From NCBI RefSeq assembly GCF_001544915.2, contig NZ_FCOE02000003.1, positions 406,365 to 470,364 on the forward strand: a stretch of DNA of 64,000 nucleotides, given 5' to 3'. Source of the stretch: Caballeronia pedi (GTDB taxonomy: Bacteria > Pseudomonadota > Gammaproteobacteria > Burkholderiales > Burkholderiaceae). The translations under genes and the position numbers were made by a program. Each line of letters begins with the position of its first letter. Position 1 is the stretch's first letter. Under the pieces are notes generated by a model. It saw only the letters and a program-made list of their open reading frames with translations, did no database searches and was not told where the DNA came from. Of the stretch, positions 43,289-51,518 are shown in pieces.

Positions 43289-43807
43289 ATGGCCATCCGT
43301 GACGAACTGATCGAACATGTCCCGCGATTGCGCCGCTATGCGCGCGCGCTTCTGAACAACCGTGACCTCGCCGACGATCTGGTGCAGGACACGATCGAGC
43401 GAGCCCTGTCGCGCACGACGATGTTCGAGGCGGGCACCGATCTGCGCGCGTGGCTTTTCACCCTCATGCATAACGTATTCGTGAATCAGATACGCAAGGC
43501 GTCGGCGCGCGCGGTGCATGTGTCCGTCGACGATGACGACATCGGCGAGCGCGAGTTCGCCGCGCCGGGCAATCAGATGCGCTCGCTCGAAGTGCGCGAC
43601 CTCGACTATGCATTGCAGCGGCTGCCCGCCGAACAGCGGGAAGTCGTACTCCTCGTCGGGCTGGAAGAGATGAGCTATGCGGAAGTGGCGGTCGCGCTCG
43701 ATATTCCCATCGGCACCGTGATGTCGCGGCTATCGCGCGGTCGCGAGCGCCTGCGTGCGTTGATGGCGGGCACGCAACCCAGCGCCCGATTGAAGGTGGT
43801 GCGATGA
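43289..43807 (+). CDS. ECF-subfamily RNA polymerase sigma factor
   Basis: A 172-residue sigma factor. Region 2 is at about 8-75 (RLRRYARALLNNRDLADDLVQ, RAWLFTLMHNVFVNQIRK). Region 4 is at about 108-162 (LDYALQRLPAEQREVVLLVG, EEMSYAEVAVALDIPIGTVM, SRLSRGRERLR). No extra domains are present. Its stop overlaps the anti-sigma start (ATGA), the normal arrangement for stoichiometric control by a membrane anti-sigma factor. Confidence 0.95.
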   Translation: MAIRDELIEHVPRLRRYARALLNNRDLADDLVQDTIERALSRTTMFEAGTDLRAWLFTLMHNVFVNQIRKASARAVHVSVDDDDIGEREFAAPGNQMRSLEVRDLDYALQRLPAEQREVVLLVGLEEMSYAEVAVALDIPIGTVMSRLSRGRERLRALMAGTQPSARLKVVR

Positions 43808-44628
43808 ACGAGCACAAGACTCCGATCAGCGAAGACGATCTTCACGCGTACGTCGATGGCGCGCTTTCGCCCGAGCGCCGCGAACAGGTCGAACGCGCCA
43901 TCGAACTCAATCCCGCGCTGGCCGCGCGTGTGAGCGACTACTTTTCGCTGAACAACATGTTCCATGAGCGCTACGACCGCGTGCTCAACGAACCCATGCC
44001 CGCGCGCCTGCGCACGCTCAAGAAGCGGCGCTGGTTCGGCGCGATGAACTGGTCACATGTCGCGGGGATGGCGGCGTCGCTCGTGCTGGGCATCGGCATT
44101 GGGTTCGGCGTGAACATGGGGCGGGATGCGGTGTCGCTACCGGGCATGCTTGCATCGAATACGCGCAGCGTGAGTGCCGAAGGCATGGAAGGCATGGCGC
44201 GTCAGGCTGCACTTGCGCATGTCGTGTATATGCCCGCGGTCGATCGTCCCGATGATATCGGCAAGGATCGCGACCAGGACTTCGTCCAGTATCTGTCGGA
44301 CAGACTCGGCACCGACGTGCATCCGCCGCTGCTCACGAAAAGCGGCTTCGAACTCATGGGCGGCCGTCTGCTTCCGGGCGAAAACGGCCCGACAGCGCAA
44401 TTCATGTATCGCGATGCCAAAGGCGAGCGCGTGACGCTTTGCATCTCGCATCGCAAGACGAGCACGAATACGACGGCATTCAAGCTGTATCGCGATGGCC
44501 CGGTGAACGTGTTCTACTGGATCGATGGCGATTTCGGTTACGCGGTATCAGGCGGCATCGATCGCAAGGTGATGCTCGAACTCGCGCACGATGTCTACGC
44601 GCAACTGACGCCATCGACGCCGGGTTGA
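43804..44628 (+). CDS. Transmembrane anti-sigma factor
   Basis: A 274-residue membrane protein. The N-terminal anti-sigma domain has ISEDDLHAYVDGALSPERRE, without the HxxxCxxC zinc motif. One transmembrane helix lies at about 85-105 (HVAGMAASLVLGIGIGFGV). The periplasmic domain (about 135-270) is the sensor region shared with the protein encoded at 42736-43284. The gene ends 6 nt before the convergent SulP gene, with no room for a conventional separate terminator. Confidence 0.92.
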   Translation: MNEHKTPISEDDLHAYVDGALSPERREQVERAIELNPALAARVSDYFSLNNMFHERYDRVLNEPMPARLRTLKKRRWFGAMNWSHVAGMAASLVLGIGIGFGVNMGRDAVSLPGMLASNTRSVSAEGMEGMARQAALAHVVYMPAVDRPDDIGKDRDQDFVQYLSDRLGTDVHPPLLTKSGFELMGGRLLPGENGPTAQFMYRDAKGERVTLCISHRKTSTNTTAFKLYRDGPVNVFYWIDGDFGYAVSGGIDRKVMLELAHDVYAQLTPSTPG

Positions 44629-44634
44629 GCGCGC

Positions 44635-46203
44635 TTACTCGGACGACATCGCTCGCCTGCTCACACGGAGCCATCTTCCGCGCACGTCCCTTTGAGGCCG
44701 GGGGGATGGCAGCTTCCTGCATTCGACATGCATGCCGCGCGAAGGCGCCGCCGCCACGAAGTTATCGATTTCTTCGCGCACGTCAGGGTCCATATAGTCC
44801 GCCCGCGATGCATCGACGATCACGGTCGCACCATCGGGAATCGTGCGCAGATGATGCTTGAGCGTCACCTTGCCGAGAAACGATACGTCCTTGCGGAACG
44901 ACAGCAGGTAGTGATCGTCGTGTTGCGCGATCGTGATCGAGCGTTTGACATTCGCGCTGATCGCGAGCAGCAGACTGCACGCGATGCCGAGGAGAATGCC
45001 CATCAGCAGGTCCGTCAGCAGCACGCCTGCAATCGTCACGATGAACGGCGCAAAGCGCTCCATGCCCTGCTTCGCCACGGCCGCGAACAACGAAGGCTTG
45101 GCGAGTTTGAGGCCCGTGAAGATCAGGATCGCAGCGAGACAGGCGAGCGGAATCAGGTTAATCACGCTGGTCAACGCGAAGACACTCGCGAGCAGCAACG
45201 CGCCATGCACGAACGACGACCAGCGGCTTTGCGCGCCCGCATTCACGTTCGCTGAACTGCGCACGATCACCGACGTTATCGGCAGGCCGCCGATCGCGCC
45301 CGCCATCATGTTGCCGATGCCCTGCGCCTTGAGTTCGCGATCCGGATGCGCCGCGCGCTTCTTCGGATCGAGTTGCTCGACGGCTTCGAGGCTCAGCAGC
45401 GTTTCGAGACTCGCGACGATGGCAAGCGTGAAGGCAAGCCGCCATACATCGGGATTCACGAACTGCGAAAAGTTCGGCAATTCCAGTGCATTCGTGAGCG
45501 CCGCAAACGTTTCAATCGACGGCAACGCGACGCGATGTTGCGACGGCGGAGCAAACCCCGGCGCGAGATAGTCGAGCAGCAGCGTAATGCCGATGCCGAA
45601 CGCGACCACTGCGAGCGGAGCGGGTACGGCGCGCACGAGGGCGAAGCGGCGCATCACACGCGTTTCCCAGCCTGCCAGCATCGCGAGCGAGATCACGGCC
45701 ACGATGCACGCGGCCATCGATATCGGACCGAACGGCGTGCCGAGCATGCCGGGGCCGCTCGCGACCGGCGCGCCTTCATTGGCAAAGCCCGCAGCAAGCG
45801 GAATCTGCTTGATCACGAGCAAAAGGCCGATGGCGGCAAGCATGCCCTTGATGACCGATGACGGCACATAAGCCGCGAAGCGCCCCGCCTTCAGCACGCC
45901 GAAGCCGAACTGGATCGCGCCCGAAAGCAGCACGGCGAGCAGGAACGCGGAAAAGCTGCCGAGCCCCGCGATGCCATCGACGACGATCACGATCAGACCC
46001 GCAGCCGGACCGCTCACGCTCAATTGCGAGCCGCTCAGCAACGCGACGACAAGACCGCCGATGATGCCGGACAAAAGCCCGGCGAACGGCTCGACGCCGG
46101 ATGCATTGGCAATGCCGAGACACAGCGGCATCGCGACGAGAAACACGACCGTACCCGCGAAAAGGTCACGCGGAAAAGTGGCTAATCGGTTAATTGAGTT
46201 CAT
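44635..46203 (-). CDS. SulP family anion (sulfate/bicarbonate) transporter
   Basis: A 522-residue transporter with 10-12 hydrophobic helices. The family hallmark segments are FAGTVVFLVAMPLCLGIANASG at the start (quoted in part), GLLSGIIGGLVVALLSGSQL, and SVSGPAAGLIVIV. A C-terminal STAS-like domain (about 440-510) holds TVIVDASRADYMDPDVREEI. The start MNSINRLATFP (ATG 46203) is chosen because the open frame upstream has no transporter character. It lies 82 nt downstream of a beta-carbonic anhydrase gene on the same strand, which points to bicarbonate as substrate. Confidence 0.93.
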   Translation of the reverse strand: MNSINRLATFPRDLFAGTVVFLVAMPLCLGIANASGVEPFAGLLSGIIGGLVVALLSGSQLSVSGPAAGLIVIVVDGIAGLGSFSAFLLAVLLSGAIQFGFGVLKAGRFAAYVPSSVIKGMLAAIGLLLVIKQIPLAAGFANEGAPVASGPGMLGTPFGPISMAACIVAVISLAMLAGWETRVMRRFALVRAVPAPLAVVAFGIGITLLLDYLAPGFAPPSQHRVALPSIETFAALTNALELPNFSQFVNPDVWRLAFTLAIVASLETLLSLEAVEQLDPKKRAAHPDRELKAQGIGNMMAGAIGGLPITSVIVRSSANVNAGAQSRWSSFVHGALLLASVFALTSVINLIPLACLAAILIFTGLKLAKPSLFAAVAKQGMERFAPFIVTIAGVLLTDLLMGILLGIACSLLLAISANVKRSITIAQHDDHYLLSFRKDVSFLGKVTLKHHLRTIPDGATVIVDASRADYMDPDVREEIDNFVAAAPSRGMHVECRKLPSPRPQRDVRGRWLRVSRRAMSSE

Positions 46204-46285
46204 GATTTTTTCGAACGAGTGGGGGCCTGCGAAGATCGCGAAAGCGACATCGCATCGAGAAACGATCGATGGGATTTCAGCCGGT

Positions 46286-46933
46286 CTAGGCGGCCTGAAG
46301 CGATGCGACCTGCATGCGCCTGTCGTCTTGCGTGATGCCCTCGGCCTCATAGCCACAAGCGAGCACGTTGATCAGGCCGTCATGAAGCCCGAAGATCCAG
46401 CCGTGAACGAGCGGTGGCGCTTCGCGATCGCGCACGACCGCGTGTTGCTGCAACAGACGCACTTGCTCCAGCACGTTCAGTTCGGCCAGGCGATTCGCCC
46501 GCGCGTCGAGTTCGGCATGTGCATCGAGTTCATCGCGATGCCGCTCGCCCAATGCGCATAACGGCGCGATACGTCGATTCACGTGCGGCAAGTCGCTCGA
46601 TTGCGGCAGGAGCGACGCGCGCACGCCGCCGCATCCGTAATGCCCGCAAATGATCACGTGATCGACTTTCAGCACGCGCACCGCGTATTCGAGAACGCTC
46701 ATCGTGTTGTCATCGGACGGTGAGAACAGGTTCGCGATGTTGCGATGAACGAAGAGATCGCCGGGGTTGGCGTTCGTCACGGTTTCGGCTGGCACCCGGC
46801 TATCCGCGCAGCCGATCCACAGCACCTTCGGGCTTTGCCCTTGCGCCAGTCGAGGAAAGAATTGCGCATCGGCGTGAGCGGTCTCGCGTGCCCAGGCAAG
46901 GTTTTCCAATAACATCCGTTTCGGTCGATTCAT
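46286..46933 (-). CDS. can: Beta-class carbonic anhydrase
   Basis: A 215-residue zinc enzyme interconverting CO2 and bicarbonate. Zinc ligands C42 (in IGCADSRVP), H98 and C101 (in ICGHYGCGGV) are present, with the catalytic D44-R46 dyad. The segments FVHRNIANLF and VHGWIFGLHDGLI are as in Can-type enzymes. It is paired with a SulP transporter immediately downstream. I give the symbol for the family resemblance; this may be one of several paralogs in the genome. Confidence 0.93.
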   Translation of the reverse strand: MNRPKRMLLENLAWARETAHADAQFFPRLAQGQSPKVLWIGCADSRVPAETVTNANPGDLFVHRNIANLFSPSDDNTMSVLEYAVRVLKVDHVIICGHYGCGGVRASLLPQSSDLPHVNRRIAPLCALGERHRDELDAHAELDARANRLAELNVLEQVRLLQQHAVVRDREAPPLVHGWIFGLHDGLINVLACGYEAEGITQDDRRMQVASLQAA

Positions 46934-47085
46934 GCATGGCTCTCCATAGGATCGAAAAAGGGCCGCATCTGCATTGCAGTGCAGCGCGTTTCTTACGAAT
47001 CACTTTCGCATAGAAAGTTCAGCGGCGTCCAGATAAAAAATCAGAACAATCGAATACGGCCGTGAAGCGGAATTCGGCGATTCTT

Positions 47086-47111
47086 TTGAAACATGTTGAA
47101 ACATGCATGTT
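47086..47111. repeat. Tandem direct repeat with palindromic tail between carbonic anhydrase and hydrolase genes
   Basis: TTGAAACATG occurs twice in perfect tandem (47086-47095 and 47096-47105), followed by CATGTT, which makes ACATGCATGT a palindrome at the end. It lies in the 241-bp divergent gap and looks like a regulator binding array. Confidence 0.5.
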
Positions 47112-47174
47112 CCGGTCGGGTTTTTCTTTATGACGAGAACGTGACAAGGGCGTCTGTTAATCTTCATCTCTCTC

Positions 47175-48023
47175 ATGTCCCGCACTTTCCTCTCCATGCA
47201 CGATCCAGCAACAAGCGTCGACACGACGCGCTTCGTCGAATTGAAGGGCGGCGCATATCCGGTGCGCATCGAGTATCAATGGTTGAATCGGGACCGCGCA
47301 GATGCGCCCATCGCGTTGTTCCTGCATGAAGGGCTGGGTTCGATCGCGCTATGGAAAGGCTGGCCGCAAATGTTATGCGATCGGCTGAATTGCCGGGGCC
47401 TCGTCTATTCGCGGCCCGGTTATGGACGTTCGACACCGCGTCGCTCCGAAGACAAATGGCCAGTCGAGTTTCTTCATGTGCAGGCGCATGACGTGCTGCC
47501 CGCCTTGCTCGATGCATTGAAGATCAACGCGGCAGAACGCGCACGCATGTGGCTCATCGGGCATAGCGATGGCGGCACGATCGCGCTGCTTTACGCAAGC
47601 GCCTTTCCTGACTCGCTTGCAGGTCTCGCCATCATGGCGCCGCATGTGTTCGTGGAGCCGATGACGGTCGAAGGCATCGAAAAAGCCCGCAACACGTATG
47701 AAACGACCTCGTTCAGAGAGAAGCTCCAGACCTATCACGACGACGTGGATTCAGCCTTTTACGGATGGAACGACGCGTGGTTGAATCCCGCATTCCTGCA
47801 TTGGGATATCACGAAAGAGATAACGTCGATCAGGCGGCCATTGCTCGCCATTCAAGGTTATGACGACGAGTACGCATCGATGCTGCAACTCGACAGCATC
47901 AAGGCGGCAGTCGATCACACGCAACTCGTCAAGCTCGAACAATGCCGACATTCACCGCATCGCGATGCCGCCGATGCGGTGAACGATGCGATCAGCGCTT
48001 TCATGCAGGCGCATCGCGCTTGA
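47175..48023 (+). CDS. Alpha/beta hydrolase
   Basis: A 282-residue alpha/beta hydrolase. The oxyanion region is ALFLHEGLGSIALWKGWP, the nucleophile elbow GHSDGG (Ser131), the acid region LLAIQGYDDEYAS and the catalytic histidine lies near the C-terminal EQCRHSPHRDA. The HEGLGS motif is shared with a subgroup of proteobacterial hydrolases often found next to acyl-CoA or benzoate genes, but no such neighbours exist here. The stop abuts the convergent polysaccharide deacetylase gene. Confidence 0.9.
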   Translation: MSRTFLSMHDPATSVDTTRFVELKGGAYPVRIEYQWLNRDRADAPIALFLHEGLGSIALWKGWPQMLCDRLNCRGLVYSRPGYGRSTPRRSEDKWPVEFLHVQAHDVLPALLDALKINAAERARMWLIGHSDGGTIALLYASAFPDSLAGLAIMAPHVFVEPMTVEGIEKARNTYETTSFREKLQTYHDDVDSAFYGWNDAWLNPAFLHWDITKEITSIRRPLLAIQGYDDEYASMLQLDSIKAAVDHTQLVKLEQCRHSPHRDAADAVNDAISAFMQAHRA

Positions 48024-48024
48024 A

Positions 48025-48879
48025 TCAGCGTTTGATCGTCAGATAGGCGCGGCTGATGGCGGGCCGCGTATGCACCCATAAGCGCGACGCCAGCCACGAG
48101 GCCGGACGATCGCGCACTTCCAGTCGCTTGATGGTGCGCTCGCCATCCACCGATCCGTTGCGATCCAGCGGATTCACGCCGACGTTCGTTCCCGGATGGC
48201 ACGTATAGAAGTGCCTGAAGCCCGCGTTTAACGCGACTTCGCGGTAGTCGTCGTCGTAATAGCCTTGCGGCCAGCACAGATGATCGGACACATCGCCCAG
48301 ACGCGTGCGCAATGCCGTGCGCGCCGCGCTCAAGTCTTCGTGCAGGCGTTCGCGCTTTTCGCCCGGCGAAGCCGTGACCTGATCCCAGCGCACATGCGTA
48401 TGCGTGTGGCTATGAAACTCGAATGTGCCGGCTTCGCGCATTGCTTCGATTTCGGACCAGCGCAGAATGACGTCATCGACACGGCCGCTCTCGATAGCGC
48501 GTTCGCCCGCGTGATGATCGAGCAAAGCCGGAAGCGCGGAGCGCGCGTTCGATGCATTCGGCCGCACGCCGCCTTCGCCAGGCCAACTGCTCACGAGAAA
48601 ACACAACGCCGTCAATCCATGACGTTGCAGAACGGGATGCGCATGAACCCAGTTGTCGAGATAGCCATCGTCGAAAGTGACGACGATGGATTTCGCCGGC
48701 ACATCTTCGCCGCTCAGAAAAGCCGCGAGCTCAGTCGCGCCGATCGTCCGATAACCCGCGCTCGCGAGATACGCCATTTGCGCGGCGAAATGTTCGGGCG
48801 CGACGGTGATCATGCCGGACGATGTGCTGACGTGGTGATACATCAGCACGGGAATGGCGCGTGCCTGATTGCGGCTCAT
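48025..48879 (-). CDS. Polysaccharide deacetylase family protein (NodB domain)
   Basis: A 284-residue carbohydrate esterase family 4-type protein. The catalytic aspartate pair is in VTFDDGY (D70-D71). The metal-binding histidines are in FHSHTHTH (156-160), after which LCWPQGYYDDDYREVAL follows. No signal peptide is evident, the start being MSRNQARAIPVLMYHHV. It overlaps the glycosyltransferase gene by four bases, so both likely act on the same surface polysaccharide. Confidence 0.93.
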   Translation of the reverse strand: MSRNQARAIPVLMYHHVSTSSGMITVAPEHFAAQMAYLASAGYRTIGATELAAFLSGEDVPAKSIVVTFDDGYLDNWVHAHPVLQRHGLTALCFLVSSWPGEGGVRPNASNARSALPALLDHHAGERAIESGRVDDVILRWSEIEAMREAGTFEFHSHTHTHVRWDQVTASPGEKRERLHEDLSAARTALRTRLGDVSDHLCWPQGYYDDDYREVALNAGFRHFYTCHPGTNVGVNPLDRNGSVDGERTIKRLEVRDRPASWLASRLWVHTRPAISRAYLTIKR

Positions 48880-49961
48880 CGGCGATGGCCTCGCTCGTGC
48901 AATGCGCGTCCATAGAAGAGCGCTGTTTCGTGCGCCATGTCGCCGACGGTGAAGCCGCGTTCGGTGATGCGCAGGCTTTCGCGCTGAAGACGCTGCCGCA
49001 ACGCCGGATCGTCGATCATGCGCGCAATCGCGCCGCGCAATGCAACGGGGTCGTGCGGCGGCACGAGCAGGCCGTTCACATTGTCTTCGATGAGCTCGGG
49101 CACGCCATCGACATGTGTGCCGATCACAGGCAAGCCCGCGGCCATCGCCTCGATGAACGCCTGACCGAGTGCTTCCTGATGTGTGGGCAGCACGAAGAGA
49201 TCGGAGCCGCGAAAGATGTTCGGCACGTCGGTGCGAAAGCCGAGCAAGTGAATGCGATGCGCGAGTCCAAGGCTCACGACGATGCTTTTTATGCGATCAA
49301 AACTTGGACCATCGCCCGCCATCACGACATGCAGATTCGCATGCGTATCGAGCATCGGGCGCACTGCTGCGATCAGATCTTCATGGCCTTTCTTGTCGCG
49401 CATGATTGCGACCATGCAGGCGATGAACGCGTCCTGTCCGAGACCGAGCTCCGCGCGCAAGGTCGAATGCGCGACGGGTTGCTGTTTGACGATGCCGTCA
49501 TGGATCGTCTGTACGCGCTTCTCCGCGACGCCCGCGGAAATCAGGTAGCGGCGCACGTAATGACTTACCGCGATCACGCGGTGCGGAATCCACGAATAAG
49601 TCGCGAGCGACGATATTGGCAACGCGAGATGCCGCGTGCGCACGATGAGCGGCGTGCGCGCGAGCCGCGCGGCCGTCCCTGCGACGAGACTGTCGTGGCC
49701 GCTGTGGGTATTGAGCACATCGAACGCACGGTGGCTCAGCAGGGCCTTGATGCGCAGCATCGATTGCATGTCGCCGCCGCTGCGCATGCGCGCGTAATGC
49801 ACGGCGAACCCGAGCTCGGCGCAACGCTCACCGAGGCGCGCGTCGCGCGGGCAAACCAGCTCGACGGTATGGCCGTTTTCACGCAGCGCCACCATCTCCT
49901 TCAACGTGCGGATCTCTTGGCCGCCCCACCCCGTTGATGACTCGCTATGTAAGATCTTCAA
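48876..49961 (-). CDS. Glycosyltransferase family 4 protein
   Basis: A 361-residue GT-B enzyme. The N-terminal domain begins KILHSESSTGWGGQEIRTL with the glycine-rich acceptor loop. The C-terminal domain has MVAIMRDKKGHEDLI, VVMAGDGPSFDRI, VLPTHQEALGQAFIEAMAAG and the E-x7-E donor-binding motif within it. I start at TTG 49961 because GGAG lies 9 nt upstream and the protein then begins MKILHSESS; the frame is open to a TTG at 50018. It is translationally coupled to the deacetylase. Probable role in LPS or exopolysaccharide synthesis. Confidence 0.9.
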   Translation of the reverse strand: MKILHSESSTGWGGQEIRTLKEMVALRENGHTVELVCPRDARLGERCAELGFAVHYARMRSGGDMQSMLRIKALLSHRAFDVLNTHSGHDSLVAGTAARLARTPLIVRTRHLALPISSLATYSWIPHRVIAVSHYVRRYLISAGVAEKRVQTIHDGIVKQQPVAHSTLRAELGLGQDAFIACMVAIMRDKKGHEDLIAAVRPMLDTHANLHVVMAGDGPSFDRIKSIVVSLGLAHRIHLLGFRTDVPNIFRGSDLFVLPTHQEALGQAFIEAMAAGLPVIGTHVDGVPELIEDNVNGLLVPPHDPVALRGAIARMIDDPALRQRLQRESLRITERGFTVGDMAHETALFYGRALHERGHRR

Positions 49962-50376
49962 GTGCGTGGTCTCCACAACCCCGGCGGCGATTGCCGGTAA
50001 TATCTTGTAATAATTCAATTACCTTTCTGGCCTTGGGTACTTCGTAAAGAAATAGCAAGGGAGATGGTTATGCCTCGAACGAGGCTTACCGATAAAGACG
50101 CGCTGCTTGCAGGCGCAATGAAAGCTGATAGCCGGCCGTGCTCTGTATGGCAAATCGAAGTTTCATCGCAAGGTCGATTGGCGTGTTTGACAGAGCAAGC
50201 GGATGACCTGATCCGGCTAACGGCTCACGTGTGCGTTTGGTTGACGCGTAGCTGGCATTTTTGTCAGTTTGGCGATAAGCCATCGGCTGCACGCCCAGCC
50301 AAGAGCGCGATGGCCGATAAACTTCGACACGACCAACGACAAGTCACCAGCACGCAACATGCCGGGACGCAACGCC
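49962..50376. other. 415-bp intergenic region between glycosyltransferase and DUF2164 genes
   Basis: No convincing gene. It must hold the two divergent promoters. A perfect 14-bp palindrome GCCTCG-AA-CGAGGC lies at 50072-50085. A 107-codon frame (50064-50387) covers much of it but has no family resemblance and overlaps the DUF2164 start, so I do not call it. Confidence 0.5.
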
Positions 50377-50646
50377 ATGACCATTGAATTGACCAAAGAA
50401 GTTCGCGCCGATGCGATCGCCTCCCTTCAAAAGTACTTCGAGAAGAACATGGAGGAACCGATCGGCAATATCGCCGCTGGCGCGCTGCTGGGTTTTTTTC
50501 TCGAGGAGATCGGTCCAGTCATCTACAACCAGGCCGTCGCCGATGTGCAGGAGAGGCTTCGACAGCGAGTCGAGGAACTGGAATACGAAGTGCACGAAGA
50601 AGAATTTCAGTACTGGAGAAAGTACGAAGCGAAACCACGGAAATAG
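50377..50646 (+). CDS. DUF2164 domain-containing protein
   Basis: An 89-residue protein covering the whole DUF2164 family. Conserved parts are TIELTKEVRADAIASLQKYF, MEEPIGNIAAGALLGFFLEE and GPVIYNQAVADVQERL. It is a helical, acidic, cytoplasmic protein of unknown function. The start ATG 50377 is chosen because the family begins at MTIEL; the open frame upstream is not conserved-looking. Confidence 0.9.
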   Translation: MTIELTKEVRADAIASLQKYFEKNMEEPIGNIAAGALLGFFLEEIGPVIYNQAVADVQERLRQRVEELEYEVHEEEFQYWRKYEAKPRK

Positions 50647-50660
50647 CCGTGACTTACCTG

Positions 50661-50685
50661 GTCGCCGTTCCGCTGGAACGGCGAC
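50661..50685. terminator. Perfect 11-bp hairpin between convergent genes
   Basis: GTCGCCGTTCC and GGAACGGCGAC form an 11-bp perfect stem with a 3-nt loop, 15 nt after the DUF2164 stop. There is no T-tract on either strand, so it may be a rho-independent-like, bidirectional or mRNA-end structure. Confidence 0.5.
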
Positions 50686-50786
50686 TCGTCCGTCATGTCA
50701 TCGCCTTCTGCGAGATGTCTGGTTCAATTGGAGAGCAGCCCGGCGGTGCGTGACAACATCCAGAGCATGCTGCAACAGACGCCGGA

Positions 50787-51383
50787 TCAGGACTGAGCGT
50801 TCTTCCACGCACCGAACTGCGCGATCTCGCCGATCGGCAAGCGTTTGCGCGGCGCGTGCTCGCGCTCGGCCAACGCCTCGGGCAAGGCGTCCGTGTCGCC
50901 ATGATGCGCTACGGAGATCACGGCGAGCGGCACATAGCGCTCCGCGATGCCGAAGGTCTCACGCAAGGCCTTCGTGTCGAAGCCGCTCATCGAATGCGCG
51001 GCGAGATTGCGGGCGTGCGCCTCCAGCAACAGCGCCAGCCCGGCCGCACCGGCATCGTAGCTCGCGGTCGGATTCGCCTCGCCCTTTGCGTTGAGCGTAT
51101 CGGCGATCACCACGATCAGCACCTGCGCGTGCCTGTTCCATGACTGGTTGAACGGCACCAGCGTCGCGAAAGCGCGCTGGTACGCCGCCGCGTCCTCGCC
51201 CTTCTCGAAGACGAGAAAGCGCCACGGCTGCACGTTGTAGGCCGATGGCGCCCAGCGCGCGGCCTCCAGCAACGCGAGCACGTCCGCGTGGGCGACAGGC
51301 TGTTCCGCATATGCGCGCGGGCTCCATCGTCCGGCGATCAGCGGATGGATATCGATATCGGTCGGTGCGGGTCGATGTGTCAT
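50787..51383 (-). CDS. Nitroreductase family protein
   Basis: A 198-residue FMN-dependent oxidoreductase. The FMN-binding signature RWSPRAYAEQPV and AARWAPSAYNVQPWRFLVFE lies in the first 70 residues, with ASYDAGAAGLALLLEAHARN and YVPLAVISVAHHGD later. Such enzymes reduce nitro groups, quinones or unsaturated bonds with NAD(P)H. ATG 51383 (MTHRPAPTD) follows AGGA. It stands 135 nt upstream of nothing on the same strand except the preceding FMO gene, from which it is separated. Confidence 0.92.
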   Translation of the reverse strand: MTHRPAPTDIDIHPLIAGRWSPRAYAEQPVAHADVLALLEAARWAPSAYNVQPWRFLVFEKGEDAAAYQRAFATLVPFNQSWNRHAQVLIVVIADTLNAKGEANPTASYDAGAAGLALLLEAHARNLAAHSMSGFDTKALRETFGIAERYVPLAVISVAHHGDTDALPEALAEREHAPRKRLPIGEIAQFGAWKNAQS

Positions 51384-51518
51384 GAGTTCCTGGCAAGAGG
51401 TTTGCGAAATGAAAGAGCATAAGCGCGTAGCCGGCACATCGATATGATTTTCCGCGCTTAGGAAATCGGCGATCCCGCAAAGGACGCGCGACGTCGCGCT
51501 CGTGCAGCGCTGACGCAC

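Noticed and set aside
50064..50387. 107-codon frame in the 49962-50376 gap
   Set aside because: No family resemblance, overlaps the DUF2164 start out of frame, and contains the 50072 palindrome near its start; not enough support.
50695..50796. 33-residue frame (MSSPSARCLV...) between DUF2164 and nitroreductase genes
   Set aside because: Ends in a plausible-looking tail but has no ribosome site I trust and overlaps the nitroreductase stop; could be a remnant, not called.
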